From Gammaproteobacteria bacterium (GTDB lineage Bacteria > Pseudomonadota > Gammaproteobacteria > Eutrophobiales > Eutrophobiaceae): DNA of 36,740 nucleotides. The notes under the pieces are model-generated. The model did not search any database. It was given only the letters and a program-made list of their open reading frames with translations, and was not told where the DNA came from. The stretch is from assembly GCA_028819495.1 (NCBI GenBank), contig JAPPLI010000118.1:1-36740 (forward strand). The letters run 5' to 3'. This document shows positions 24,562-32,520 of this stretch, in pieces; position 1 is the stretch's first letter; each line of letters starts with the position of its first letter. A program made the position numbers and the translations under genes.

Positions 24562-27036
24562 ATGAAGAATTTAACCTTGACCAGAAAATTAGGTGCATTG
24601 ATTTCTGTTTTCGGCATTTCTGCTCTGCCTGTGAATGCACAAATACTAGAAGAAATTGTTGTAACTGCTGAAAAGCGTGAAGAAAAAATATCTGATGTCA
24701 GTATTTCAATTACCGCATTTACAGGAGAACAGCTAAAACGTCTTGGCTACAAAAGTACCCGGGACCTGAACCGACAGGTACCAGGCCTGACAATTACCGA
24801 TTTTGGTACCGTACCCCAGACTGTACTGGTGACAATTCGCGGACTGACACAGGACGATTTTCTCAATCACCAGGAGTCGCCGAATTCGGTCTTTTACGAT
24901 AACGCATACAACAGTTTCCTTGGAGGTATCGGGAACCAGTTATTTGATATTGACCGCGTGGAAGTTTTACGCGGGCCGCAAGGAACCCTGTTCGGAAGAA
25001 ATGCAACGGGGGGGCTCGTGCACATTCTTACCGCAAAGCCTACGGATGAGTTCGAAGGCTATGGTGAAATAACCGCGGGCTCTTATGAGATGGTCCGGTT
25101 TGAAGGAGCAGTCAGCGGCCCGCTGTCCGATGAACTTTCCGGGCGGCTTTCAATTGCAACGGAGCATAATGGCGGATTTGTGGAAAACCGGGCCGAAACA
25201 TTGAGTGACGGTACGGTAGCCAGCGACGGCAAGGATGGCGGCAATATGGAGAATTACAGCCTGCGGTCCAGACTCTTATGGTCTCCCGGAGACGATACCG
25301 AGGTATTGATAACAGGAAGATACTCCACGGACGATGACGTCAGGGCCGCAGGATATGACATCGATGCCGCCCTCAATCTTGGCGCATTCGATCCATCCAT
25401 TGGCGGGCCTAATGTAAATCTTCCGAGTGTCGGTTCGTATCCGCGTAGCCAATCCGATTTCAATTCGTACTGTTTGAATGTGTTCGCAGTTTCCGCAGCC
25501 GGCAGTGAGGATAATTGTACCGGCAATGATGATGACGATGATTTTGCCGGTTCTTTCAGTGACAGTTTTTTCGATCGGGAGAGTTACGGAATTACACTTG
25601 ATATCAATCACTCGGCGGGAGATATACAGATAACATCCATTACTGATTTCAAGACTATTGAGCAGGATTACCGGGAGGACAGTGACGGGGTCTCCCGTAC
25701 CGGGCCGGCGCTGGAAGCTGCCAGGCAAGGTGCAATTGACGGCACTCTGTTCGGTGTTCCCACTCTACCCCCGGGGGCGCCGATAGAAACTGTCATAGTG
25801 GCGGATTTTATCGGATCTGCAGATACGGATCAGTTCTCACAGGAGTTGCGTATTTCAGGTGAGAACGCTTCCCTGCAATGGCAAACAGGCGCTTATCTGT
25901 TGTACATCGACGGCGATTACACAAGCGGTTATGCTTCACTGGAAACATTCGGCGCAGCCAATGAAAATTTCTATAGCCTGGAAACGCTGAGTTACGCATT
26001 CTTTGCCGAGGCACAGTATTTTCTTACACCGGAAGTAACTTTTATCGGAGGCGTTCGCTGGACCAGGGACGAAAAGGAGTTCTCATTTATCGGCACGTGC
26101 ACGAATAATACGACCGGCACCTACACATTTGATTTCTTTGGATTGGCAGATCCCTGCGTGGATTTCGGTTTTGTCGTACCTGGAGCAGGATTCATTCAGG
26201 ACATCGGTTTCACAGAGGAAACTGCAGGCGACCTGACTGAGCTGAATGACGATGCATTTTCATTTAAAGCGCAAATTGAATGGCAACCGAATGACGACCT
26301 GTTGTTGTACGGGGGTGTGACCCGCGCAAATAAAGCTGGAAATTTCAACGCTGGTATCGCAAACAATATCGTTCCGGCCGTTGTCCCGTTTCAACAGGAG
26401 ATTCTTACTTCCTATGAGGCTGGCGTAAAAACAACCATGCTGAATGGGACCGTAAGGTTAAGCGCTGCAGGATTTTACTACGATTATGAAGATTACCAGG
26501 CGGCAACCTTCACGCCCGATTTTGTTAACCTTATTTCAAATGTTGAAGCGGATGTAGTGGGTGGAGAGGTGGAGATTTACGCCCAACCATTCGAAAATAC
26601 GACCTTCGTATTCGGCGCCTCTTACCTCGATGCAGAAGCGGACGGTGTGCCGATTCCATTCGGTTCGGGTGAACTGGTTCCTCTGAAGCAGGATATGCCG
26701 CAAGCGCCGAAATGGACCGCAAACGGCCTGCTGCGCCAGGATTGGCCGACGGCTTTCGGCACCCTGTTCACACAGATAGACTTCAACTACGTAGATGAAA
26801 GAGCCACAAGTACTGCAAACTCACCAATTGCAACCCTTGAAAGTTATGTGTTAGCCAACCTGCGCGTAGGTATGAGCACGGCTGATGAAAAATGGACGGC
26901 TACATTTTTTATCAACAACATGACTGATACCACCGTGGTACAGAAGGCGTATGATCTTTCATTGTTTGGAGGATATCGACAACTGGTTAATGGTGCGCCT
27001 CGCTGGTATGGAGGAACGATTAGATATCAGTTCTAA
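24562..27036 (+). CDS. TonB-dependent outer-membrane receptor (second copy)
   Basis: An 824-residue TonB-dependent receptor. Starting at the ATG at 24562 gives a proper signal peptide (Lys-rich start, hydrophobic core, LPVNA) directly followed by ILEEIVVTAEKREE, a TonB box. The ORF extends 36 residues further upstream, but that stretch is not signal-like. The plug contains VEVLRGPQGTLFGRNATGG, and the barrel ends in RYQF. An acidic loop with five consecutive aspartates (GNDDDDDF) may bind a cation. Its codons look AT-richer than those of the first receptor. It is divergent from the Tat-exported FAD enzyme, so it could admit the substrate of that periplasmic oxidase. Confidence 0.94.
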   Translation: MKNLTLTRKLGALISVFGISALPVNAQILEEIVVTAEKREEKISDVSISITAFTGEQLKRLGYKSTRDLNRQVPGLTITDFGTVPQTVLVTIRGLTQDDFLNHQESPNSVFYDNAYNSFLGGIGNQLFDIDRVEVLRGPQGTLFGRNATGGLVHILTAKPTDEFEGYGEITAGSYEMVRFEGAVSGPLSDELSGRLSIATEHNGGFVENRAETLSDGTVASDGKDGGNMENYSLRSRLLWSPGDDTEVLITGRYSTDDDVRAAGYDIDAALNLGAFDPSIGGPNVNLPSVGSYPRSQSDFNSYCLNVFAVSAAGSEDNCTGNDDDDDFAGSFSDSFFDRESYGITLDINHSAGDIQITSITDFKTIEQDYREDSDGVSRTGPALEAARQGAIDGTLFGVPTLPPGAPIETVIVADFIGSADTDQFSQELRISGENASLQWQTGAYLLYIDGDYTSGYASLETFGAANENFYSLETLSYAFFAEAQYFLTPEVTFIGGVRWTRDEKEFSFIGTCTNNTTGTYTFDFFGLADPCVDFGFVVPGAGFIQDIGFTEETAGDLTELNDDAFSFKAQIEWQPNDDLLLYGGVTRANKAGNFNAGIANNIVPAVVPFQQEILTSYEAGVKTTMLNGTVRLSAAGFYYDYEDYQAATFTPDFVNLISNVEADVVGGEVEIYAQPFENTTFVFGASYLDAEADGVPIPFGSGELVPLKQDMPQAPKWTANGLLRQDWPTAFGTLFTQIDFNYVDERATSTANSPIATLESYVLANLRVGMSTADEKWTATFFINNMTDTTVVQKAYDLSLFGGYRQLVNGAPRWYGGTIRYQF

Positions 27037-27068
27037 CGGGTTGGGGTGACCAAATCCGTACCGCGCCA

Positions 27069-27533
27069 TCAGACATTCAACTCCCCGGTGCGTTTCACCT
27101 GCTCCATGACGACGTAGGTATGGGTCTGTAATACGCCGGGGATAACCGCGATCTTCTCCCCCAGGATTTTCCGGTATGCATCCATGTCGGAGCTGCGCAC
27201 CTTGGCCAGGTAATCGAAGCCGCCGACCACCATGTGGCATTCTTCTATTTCAGGCACAAGCTGTACGGCCTGTTTGAACTTCTCGAACACGTCCGGCGTA
27301 GTCCGGTCCAGGGTTATCTCAACAAAGGCCAACAGCGACAGGCCGAGGAGTTCCGGGTTGAGTTCCGCCTTGTAGCCGGTGATGTACCTTTTCTTTTCCA
27401 GGCGTCGTACCCGCGCCAGGCAGGGAGCGGGACTGAGGTTGACCCGCCTGGACAGGTCAATGTTTGAAATCCTGCCGTTTCCCTGTAACTCGCGCAGGAT
27501 TTTCAAGTCAATGCGGTCAAGTTGTGATTTCAT
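27069..27533 (-). CDS. Lrp/AsnC-family transcriptional regulator
   Basis: A 154-residue Lrp/AsnC-family regulator. The N-terminal helix-turn-helix is LDRIDLKILRELQGNGRISNI followed by DLSRRVNLSPAPCLARVRRLE. The RAM ligand-binding domain (about 70-145) includes ECHMVVGGFDYLAKVR. It is divergent from putA, the position of known proline-responsive Lrp-type activators of putA. The expected role is control of proline catabolism and of itself. An AACAA-N9-TTGTT dyad (27540-27558) lies just before its start codon and may be an autoregulatory site. Confidence 0.92.
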   Translation of the reverse strand: MKSQLDRIDLKILRELQGNGRISNIDLSRRVNLSPAPCLARVRRLEKKRYITGYKAELNPELLGLSLLAFVEITLDRTTPDVFEKFKQAVQLVPEIEECHMVVGGFDYLAKVRSSDMDAYRKILGEKIAVIPGVLQTHTYVVMEQVKRTGELNV

Positions 27534-27539
27534 ACTTGT

Positions 27540-27606
27540 AACAAAATATTATCTTGTTAAATACAGTAATTAAAGGATTATATTTTATTATTTTCGATAA
27601 ATAAAA
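27540..27606. promoter_or_regulatory. Candidate Lrp-type binding sites in the lrp-putA divergent region
   Basis: Two dyads in a very AT-rich block: AACAA-N9-TTGTT (27540-27558) and TTTTATT-N10-AATAAAA (27583-27606). Lrp-family proteins bind degenerate AT-rich palindromes of about this size, often in tandem. The centres are about 45 bp apart, which fits wrapping by an octamer. The assignment is by position and composition only. Confidence 0.35.
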
Positions 27607-27634
27607 ACTTAATTCAAAGATTAACTGCTAACAT

Positions 27635-27663
27635 TTGAAATAAATCCTATATCAGGATATATG
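27635..27663 (+). promoter_or_regulatory. Candidate putA promoter with internal dyad
   Basis: -35 TTGAAA (27635-27640, five of six), 17-bp spacer, -10 TATATG (27658-27663, four of six). An ATCCT-ATATC-AGGAT inverted repeat (27644-27658) sits in the spacer, where it could serve as an operator. Transcription would start near 27669, inside the dispersed hairpin at 27663-27704. Confidence 0.35.
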
Positions 27664-27704
27664 GGGTCAGAGTAATGTCTTTCAGAATTTCTTACTCTGA
27701 CCCC
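27663..27704. repeat. GGGGTCAGAGTAA hairpin, copy 1 (putA leader)
   Basis: A perfect 13-bp inverted repeat: GGGGTCAGAGTAA (27663-27675) and TTACTCTGACCCC (27692-27704), with a 16-nt loop. Its arms match those of the two tandem copies at 34206-34247 and 34277-34319. From memory, such sequences occur dispersed in proteobacterial genomes, often near Y1-type transposases. No transposase is present in this window. It ends 19 bp before the putA ATG. Confidence 0.85.
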
Positions 27705-27723
27705 TTAATTCCTGCCTGCGCAA

Positions 27724-30700
27724 ATGACAGACGACACATTTACCGTCATCAACAGGGATTACCTTGCCGATGAGGCAGACATCGTGGAGCGTCTGCTGCC
27801 GCTGGCGCGTCCGCAACCGGCGCTGAAAGAGAAGATTGAGGATACGGCCAGGTCCCTGGCAGAAAACGTGCGCGCGCGGCAACATAATTCATCCGGGCTG
27901 CACGCATTCCTCAACCACTATGACCTCTCCTCGCACGAGGGCGTGGTGCTGATGTGCCTGGCCGAGGCGCTGTTGCGCATACCGGATGCCGGGACGATGG
28001 ATGTCTTGATCGCCGATAAATTGAATTCAGCGGACTGGGAACGGCACCTGGGCAAGGACAGCTCGCTGTTTGTCAACGCATCCACCTGGGGCCTGATGCT
28101 GACCGGCAAACTGCTGTACCACGGGCAGGAGGATACGCCTGTGTTACCGGACCTGATGCGCAAGTTACTGAGCCGGCTGGAACAGCCGGTATTGCGCGCG
28201 GCGCTGAAGGCGGCCATGAAAATCATGGCGGACGAATTCGTGCTGGGACGCAACATCAATGAGGCGATTCGGCGCAGCCGGACGACCGCACTGCGCCGTT
28301 ACCGGTTTTCCTACGACATGCTGGGTGAAGCGGCCCTGACCAGCAACACTGCGGACTGTTATGAACAGGCGTACGCGCATGCCATAGAGACGCTTGGCAG
28401 AGTTGCGGGTTCTGGCACGCGCAGTCCGGAAAAGCCGGGCATTTCAGTCAAATTATCTTCCCTTTGTCCCCGTTTTGAACCGAACCAGTCAGATCGCGCA
28501 ATCCGTGAACTGACCGCACGCATGCTGCGCCTGTGCGCTGCCGCCCGCGCCGCGGGCATTGCATTGACGATTGACGCAGAGGAAACAGAGCGGCTGGAGA
28601 TGAGTATCCGGGTATTTGAGCGCCTGTTCCGCCATAACGGGCTGCGCGCCTGGACGGGACTGGGCGTTGCAGTTCAGGCGTACCAGAAACGCGCCATGCC
28701 CCTGCTGGGAAGTCTGAACCGGTTGGCCGACGAACAGGACCGCATTGTCCCGGTACGCCTGGTCAAGGGCGCCTACTGGGACATGGAGATCAAACGCGCC
28801 CAGGAGCAGGGGCTGACAGACTTTCCGGTATTCACCCTGAAACGCAATACCGATTTATCCTACCTGGCCTGCGCCCGTTACCTGCTGGCCCATTGCCCTC
28901 GCATATATCCGCAGTTCGCCACCCATAACGCCCACACCGTCAGCTATATCCACCATCATGCCGGGGAGCGGGAGTTCGAGTTCCAGCGCTTGTACGGCAT
29001 GGGTGAGGAACTGTATGCCGGCGTTACCGACCCGCAAGGACTCAACATTCCCTGCCGCGTGTATGCGCCGGTGGGCGCCCACGAGGACCTGTTGCCGTAC
29101 CTGGTGCGCCGGCTGCTGGAAAACGGCGCCAACGTGTCGTTTATCAACCGTATCGCCGATCGGCAAATTTCCATCTCCGAACTGGTCGCGGACCCGGTGG
29201 ATGCGGTTGAACGGAACAACGGCACTGTCCGGCACCCCCGTATACCGGCGCCACCGGACCTGTTCCGTCCGGAACGGAAAAACTCACGCGGGTTGAATTT
29301 TGCCGACCATGCTGAACTGACCCCGCTGTTTGAAAGTGTCACCCGCGCCCGACGGCATGAGTGGACGGCTTTCCCCATGGTCAATGGAAAAACCCTGGGC
29401 GGCAAGTCCAGAACAATATTCAACCCTGCGGATATCCGGGAACAGGTCGGGCGGGTATGGGATGCCACCCCCGGTATTGCGGCACAAGCCCTGACTGTTA
29501 CGGCAGAAGCGTCTGCCTCCTGGCGCCGCACCACCGGGGAGCACCGGGCCGAAATACTTGAAAAGGCCGCGGATATCGTCGAGGCTCACCTGGCGGAACT
29601 GGCGGCATTGTGCGTACTTGAAGCCGGCAAGTGCCTGCGTGACGCACACGATGATGTACGCGAAGCGATAGACTTCCTGCGCTATTATGCCGGTTGCTGC
29701 CGCAGGCTGATGGTCGCGGACCTTGAATTGCCCGGCCCTGCGGGTGAAACCAACAACTTGCAGCTTTGCGGCCGCGGCGTGTTTGTCTGCATCAGTCCGT
29801 GGAACTTTCCCGTTGCCATTTATACCGGCCAGATAGCAGCGGCACTGGCGGCAGGTAATACGGTCATAGCCAAACCCGCGGAGCAGGCAACTCTCGTTGC
29901 TTACCGGCTCACCGGGTTTCTGTACGAGGCGGGCATCCCCAAAGAGGTGCTGGCATTCCTGCCCGGCACAGGCCCTGAACTGGGCAACGCCCTGCTTTAC
30001 GATCCCAGGGTCGCAGGCGTGGCATTTACCGGTTCCACGGAAACCGCACGGCATATCAATCTTAACCTTGCTGCACGGAACGGCCCCCTGGCGAACCTGA
30101 TAGCAGAGACCGGGGGTATCAACGCCATGCTTGTCGACAGTTCGGCCCTGCCGGAACAGGTAGTCAGGGATGCAGCGCAATCCGCTTTCAACAGTGCCGG
30201 CCAACGCTGTTCGGCCCTGCGCGTACTATGCCTGCAAGATGAGATTGCAGAGCGGGTGCTGAAACTCCTGGTAAATCACATGGATGAATGGGTCGTGGGA
30301 GACCCGGCGCGCCTGGATACGGACATGGGACCTGTCATCGACCTGGCGGCGCAGACCAGGCTCGAAGACTACATAAGCAGCGCACAGAAAGGCGGCAGGC
30401 TGATATACCGCGGATCAGGACCTAGCGCTGCACGGGGCTGGTTTGTGCCCCCTGCGATCATCGAAATTCAACGCTTGTCGGAATTGAAGGAAGAGATCTT
30501 CGGACCCGTATTACATGTCCTGCGTTATGATGCCGCAAAACTGGATGCGCTCCTGGACCGGATAAACGGCCTGGGTTATGGGCTCACACTGGGCATACAG
30601 AGTCGTATTGAACAGCGGGCAGAATTCATTCGGGAGCGAATACGCGTCGGCAACGTGTATGTAAACCGTAACATGGTCGGCGCAGTGGTGGGTGTGCAGC

Positions 30701-30837
30701 CCTTTGGCGGCTGCGGTTTGTCGGGGACGGGGCCAAAGGCCGGCGGCCCCCACTACCTGCTGCGTTTTACCTCGGAGCAGACCCATACCGTAAACACTGC
30801 CGCTATCGGGGGCAATGCCGGTTTATTGACGATGTAA
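27724..30837 (+). CDS. putA: Bifunctional proline dehydrogenase / P5C dehydrogenase PutA
   Basis: A 1037-residue PutA. It carries an FAD proline dehydrogenase barrel (about 160-490; LVKGAYWDMEIKRAQEQ, YGMGEELY, VYAPVGAHEDLLPYL) and an NAD-dependent glutamate-semialdehyde dehydrogenase (about 550-1020; SPWNFPVAIYTGQ, FTGSTETA, catalytic Glu795 in AETGG and Cys829 in GQRCS). It oxidises proline to glutamate with channelled intermediates. The N-terminal ribbon-helix-helix of PutA repressors is absent and the length is that of the short, non-DNA-binding form. The divergent Lrp-type gene would supply regulation instead. No Shine-Dalgarno is evident before the ATG; a dispersed hairpin occupies the leader. 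Confidence 0.97.
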   Translation: MTDDTFTVINRDYLADEADIVERLLPLARPQPALKEKIEDTARSLAENVRARQHNSSGLHAFLNHYDLSSHEGVVLMCLAEALLRIPDAGTMDVLIADKLNSADWERHLGKDSSLFVNASTWGLMLTGKLLYHGQEDTPVLPDLMRKLLSRLEQPVLRAALKAAMKIMADEFVLGRNINEAIRRSRTTALRRYRFSYDMLGEAALTSNTADCYEQAYAHAIETLGRVAGSGTRSPEKPGISVKLSSLCPRFEPNQSDRAIRELTARMLRLCAAARAAGIALTIDAEETERLEMSIRVFERLFRHNGLRAWTGLGVAVQAYQKRAMPLLGSLNRLADEQDRIVPVRLVKGAYWDMEIKRAQEQGLTDFPVFTLKRNTDLSYLACARYLLAHCPRIYPQFATHNAHTVSYIHHHAGEREFEFQRLYGMGEELYAGVTDPQGLNIPCRVYAPVGAHEDLLPYLVRRLLENGANVSFINRIADRQISISELVADPVDAVERNNGTVRHPRIPAPPDLFRPERKNSRGLNFADHAELTPLFESVTRARRHEWTAFPMVNGKTLGGKSRTIFNPADIREQVGRVWDATPGIAAQALTVTAEASASWRRTTGEHRAEILEKAADIVEAHLAELAALCVLEAGKCLRDAHDDVREAIDFLRYYAGCCRRLMVADLELPGPAGETNNLQLCGRGVFVCISPWNFPVAIYTGQIAAALAAGNTVIAKPAEQATLVAYRLTGFLYEAGIPKEVLAFLPGTGPELGNALLYDPRVAGVAFTGSTETARHINLNLAARNGPLANLIAETGGINAMLVDSSALPEQVVRDAAQSAFNSAGQRCSALRVLCLQDEIAERVLKLLVNHMDEWVVGDPARLDTDMGPVIDLAAQTRLEDYISSAQKGGRLIYRGSGPSAARGWFVPPAIIEIQRLSELKEEIFGPVLHVLRYDAAKLDALLDRINGLGYGLTLGIQSRIEQRAEFIRERIRVGNVYVNRNMVGAVVGVQPFGGCGLSGTGPKAGGPHYLLRFTSEQTHTVNTAAIGGNAGLLTM

Positions 30838-30854
30838 ATTCAATAAACTGCCGC

Positions 30855-32114
30855 TCAGGGAAATATCCCTTTCGGGATGATGCCGTGCACGCCCCAGTTG
30901 CCGTCAACCACCTGGGTCACGCCGAAGTCGGCCGCCACCGACATCAGGGTGATGGTTTCGTCTTCGCTCAACCCCTTGGCATTCATCAGGAATTGGCGCA
31001 TCTTGCGGAACGCGTCGCGCATGGCGTTATCGACTGAAGATTTGTTGTTAATCTCGTTCTGTGCGTCTGCGCCAAGCTCAGCCAGGTAGTTGGCATAGCT
31101 GAAGCCGTGTACGACGTACTCCGAGTCCGTCTCCAGCAGGGGGAAGTCCAGCCCCTGCAACATGGTGCCGGCCAGCGCGTTCTTTTTGTGCAGGAATACC
31201 TGTAATACGCCGGTCAGCGAGGTTTCTATCGCGGTGCCGGCCAGTTCGGAGTCGCCCTGGGCGGCGTGCGGGTCACCGGCGCTCAAAAGACCCCCCTGCA
31301 CCGCCACCGGGTAATACATGGTGCCGCCCTTGCCGATACGCCAGTTATCGATGTTGCCGCCGAAATAGCTCGGTGGTATGGAGCTGACGTAATCGGCCTC
31401 CACGGGCGCCAGGCCCATGGTGCCGAAGTGCGGGCGGATGGGCACGCGCACGCCGGACAAAACCGCGGTGTTTTTATTGATCGTGTCATGGTCAACCGGC
31501 ACACCGGGGTAATCGATGGTGGCGTGCTCCACGCCGTACGGGTCGGTCTGCGGCATCCAGCGGTAGTTATATAATGCCCTGGCCCAGGTACGCTCCCCAG
31601 TCACGTCAATCTCGTAGATCGTTATTACTTCGCGGGGCCTGGGTTCGTCTATCAGGTCCTGGTAATGATAGCCCCACCAGGCCGCGGCGTTGCTGCCGAA
31701 GGCCTTGCCCAGGTGATCGGGATTGGCGCTGGGCCGCGGCCTGAGGTCGAGAATGCGTACTTCAACGATATCGCCCGGTTCAGCTTCCTCAATATATACC
31801 GGCCCGGTCAGGATATGCACGCCAAGCCCCTCTCCGGCGCCCCGGCCGAACAGCGTCGCATCCACAGGTCCGGCGCCGCGCCGGTCGACGCCCTTGCCGT
31901 CCCTGTTCCAGCGGAACACGCTTTCGGCGCCCGGGTCGCCGTTCACCATCAACGAGGCATCATCGTTGGCATGGTGGCTCAGTGTTTCGATGGTAATAAA
32001 ATCACCTGAGATGACAGACAGCCTGGGCTCAACGTCCTTGCTGAAATAACCCCAGTGCACAGTCTCACTGTTTGCCGGCAGCGTATGATGCTGTGCTTGA
32101 TGTTTCACATTCAT
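30855..32114 (-). CDS. Acetamidase/formamidase family amidohydrolase
   Basis: A protein of about 419 residues of the FmdA/AmdA family, which hydrolyses formamide, acetamide or other short amides to ammonia and the acid. The family shows in HWGYFSKDVEPRLSV near the N-terminus, GPVYIEEAEPGDIVEV, and SAGDPHAAQGDSELAGTAIE in the second half, the conserved metal-site region. No signal peptide is seen. Translation starts at ATG 32114 or at the adjacent GTG 32117. It follows the small membrane protein by about 30 nt and the acyl-CoA ligase upstream, so it is probably the last gene of that operon. It converges with putA with an 17-bp gap. Confidence 0.92.
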   Translation of the reverse strand: MNVKHQAQHHTLPANSETVHWGYFSKDVEPRLSVISGDFITIETLSHHANDDASLMVNGDPGAESVFRWNRDGKGVDRRGAGPVDATLFGRGAGEGLGVHILTGPVYIEEAEPGDIVEVRILDLRPRPSANPDHLGKAFGSNAAAWWGYHYQDLIDEPRPREVITIYEIDVTGERTWARALYNYRWMPQTDPYGVEHATIDYPGVPVDHDTINKNTAVLSGVRVPIRPHFGTMGLAPVEADYVSSIPPSYFGGNIDNWRIGKGGTMYYPVAVQGGLLSAGDPHAAQGDSELAGTAIETSLTGVLQVFLHKKNALAGTMLQGLDFPLLETDSEYVVHGFSYANYLAELGADAQNEINNKSSVDNAMRDAFRKMRQFLMNAKGLSEDETITLMSVAADFGVTQVVDGNWGVHGIIPKGIFP

Positions 32115-32144
32115 CACTCTGAAAATAGAGGATATTTTATGATT

Positions 32145-32504
32145 TCAATAAAACAGGGACAGGGACAAAACGGCAACACCATAAACGTTAATCAAGATAG
32201 CAGCCGCCCACGCGCTACGAGAGAAATACTGGTCTTCATTGTAGCCCACAAGGTGCGAGTAAATTCCCAAGCGCAGGATCAGCAGCAGGAATACAACCAT
32301 CAGGAACGTCCAGGCGCCTGTGCCAAGCGCCGCCTCGCTCACATAAATCAGGTAAAGAAGCGCCATCATCACAATGGCCGGAAGAGGCTTATTGGAAGTG
32401 AGCGATCGTCCCATCACGTCGTTCATGACAAAGCTCAGAATGTTATAGCTTATGGCCAGGATGAAATAGCAGCCGACCAAGTTATTCAATAAATCTATAT
32501 TCAT
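32145..32504 (-). CDS. Small four-helix membrane protein, unknown function
   Basis: A 119-residue protein I do not recognise. It is almost entirely hydrophobic, with four predicted membrane helices (about residues 5-26, 40-60, 65-88 and 97-118) and short polar loops. The ATG at 32504 has a strong AGGAGGT ribosome site 6 nt upstream, better than the GTG/ATG eight codons earlier (32528) that overlaps the ligase gene. It lies between an acyl-CoA ligase and an acetamidase/formamidase, which suggests a membrane role in the same pathway, such as transport or anchoring. That is guesswork. Confidence 0.75.
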   Translation of the reverse strand: MNIDLLNNLVGCYFILAISYNILSFVMNDVMGRSLTSNKPLPAIVMMALLYLIYVSEAALGTGAWTFLMVVFLLLILRLGIYSHLVGYNEDQYFSRSAWAAAILINVYGVAVLSLSLFY

Positions 32505-32520
32505 TGCCACACCTCCTGTT

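Noticed and set aside
29284..30204. Long minus-strand ORF inside putA
   Set aside because: Antisense to the dehydrogenase domain of PutA with no family resemblance.
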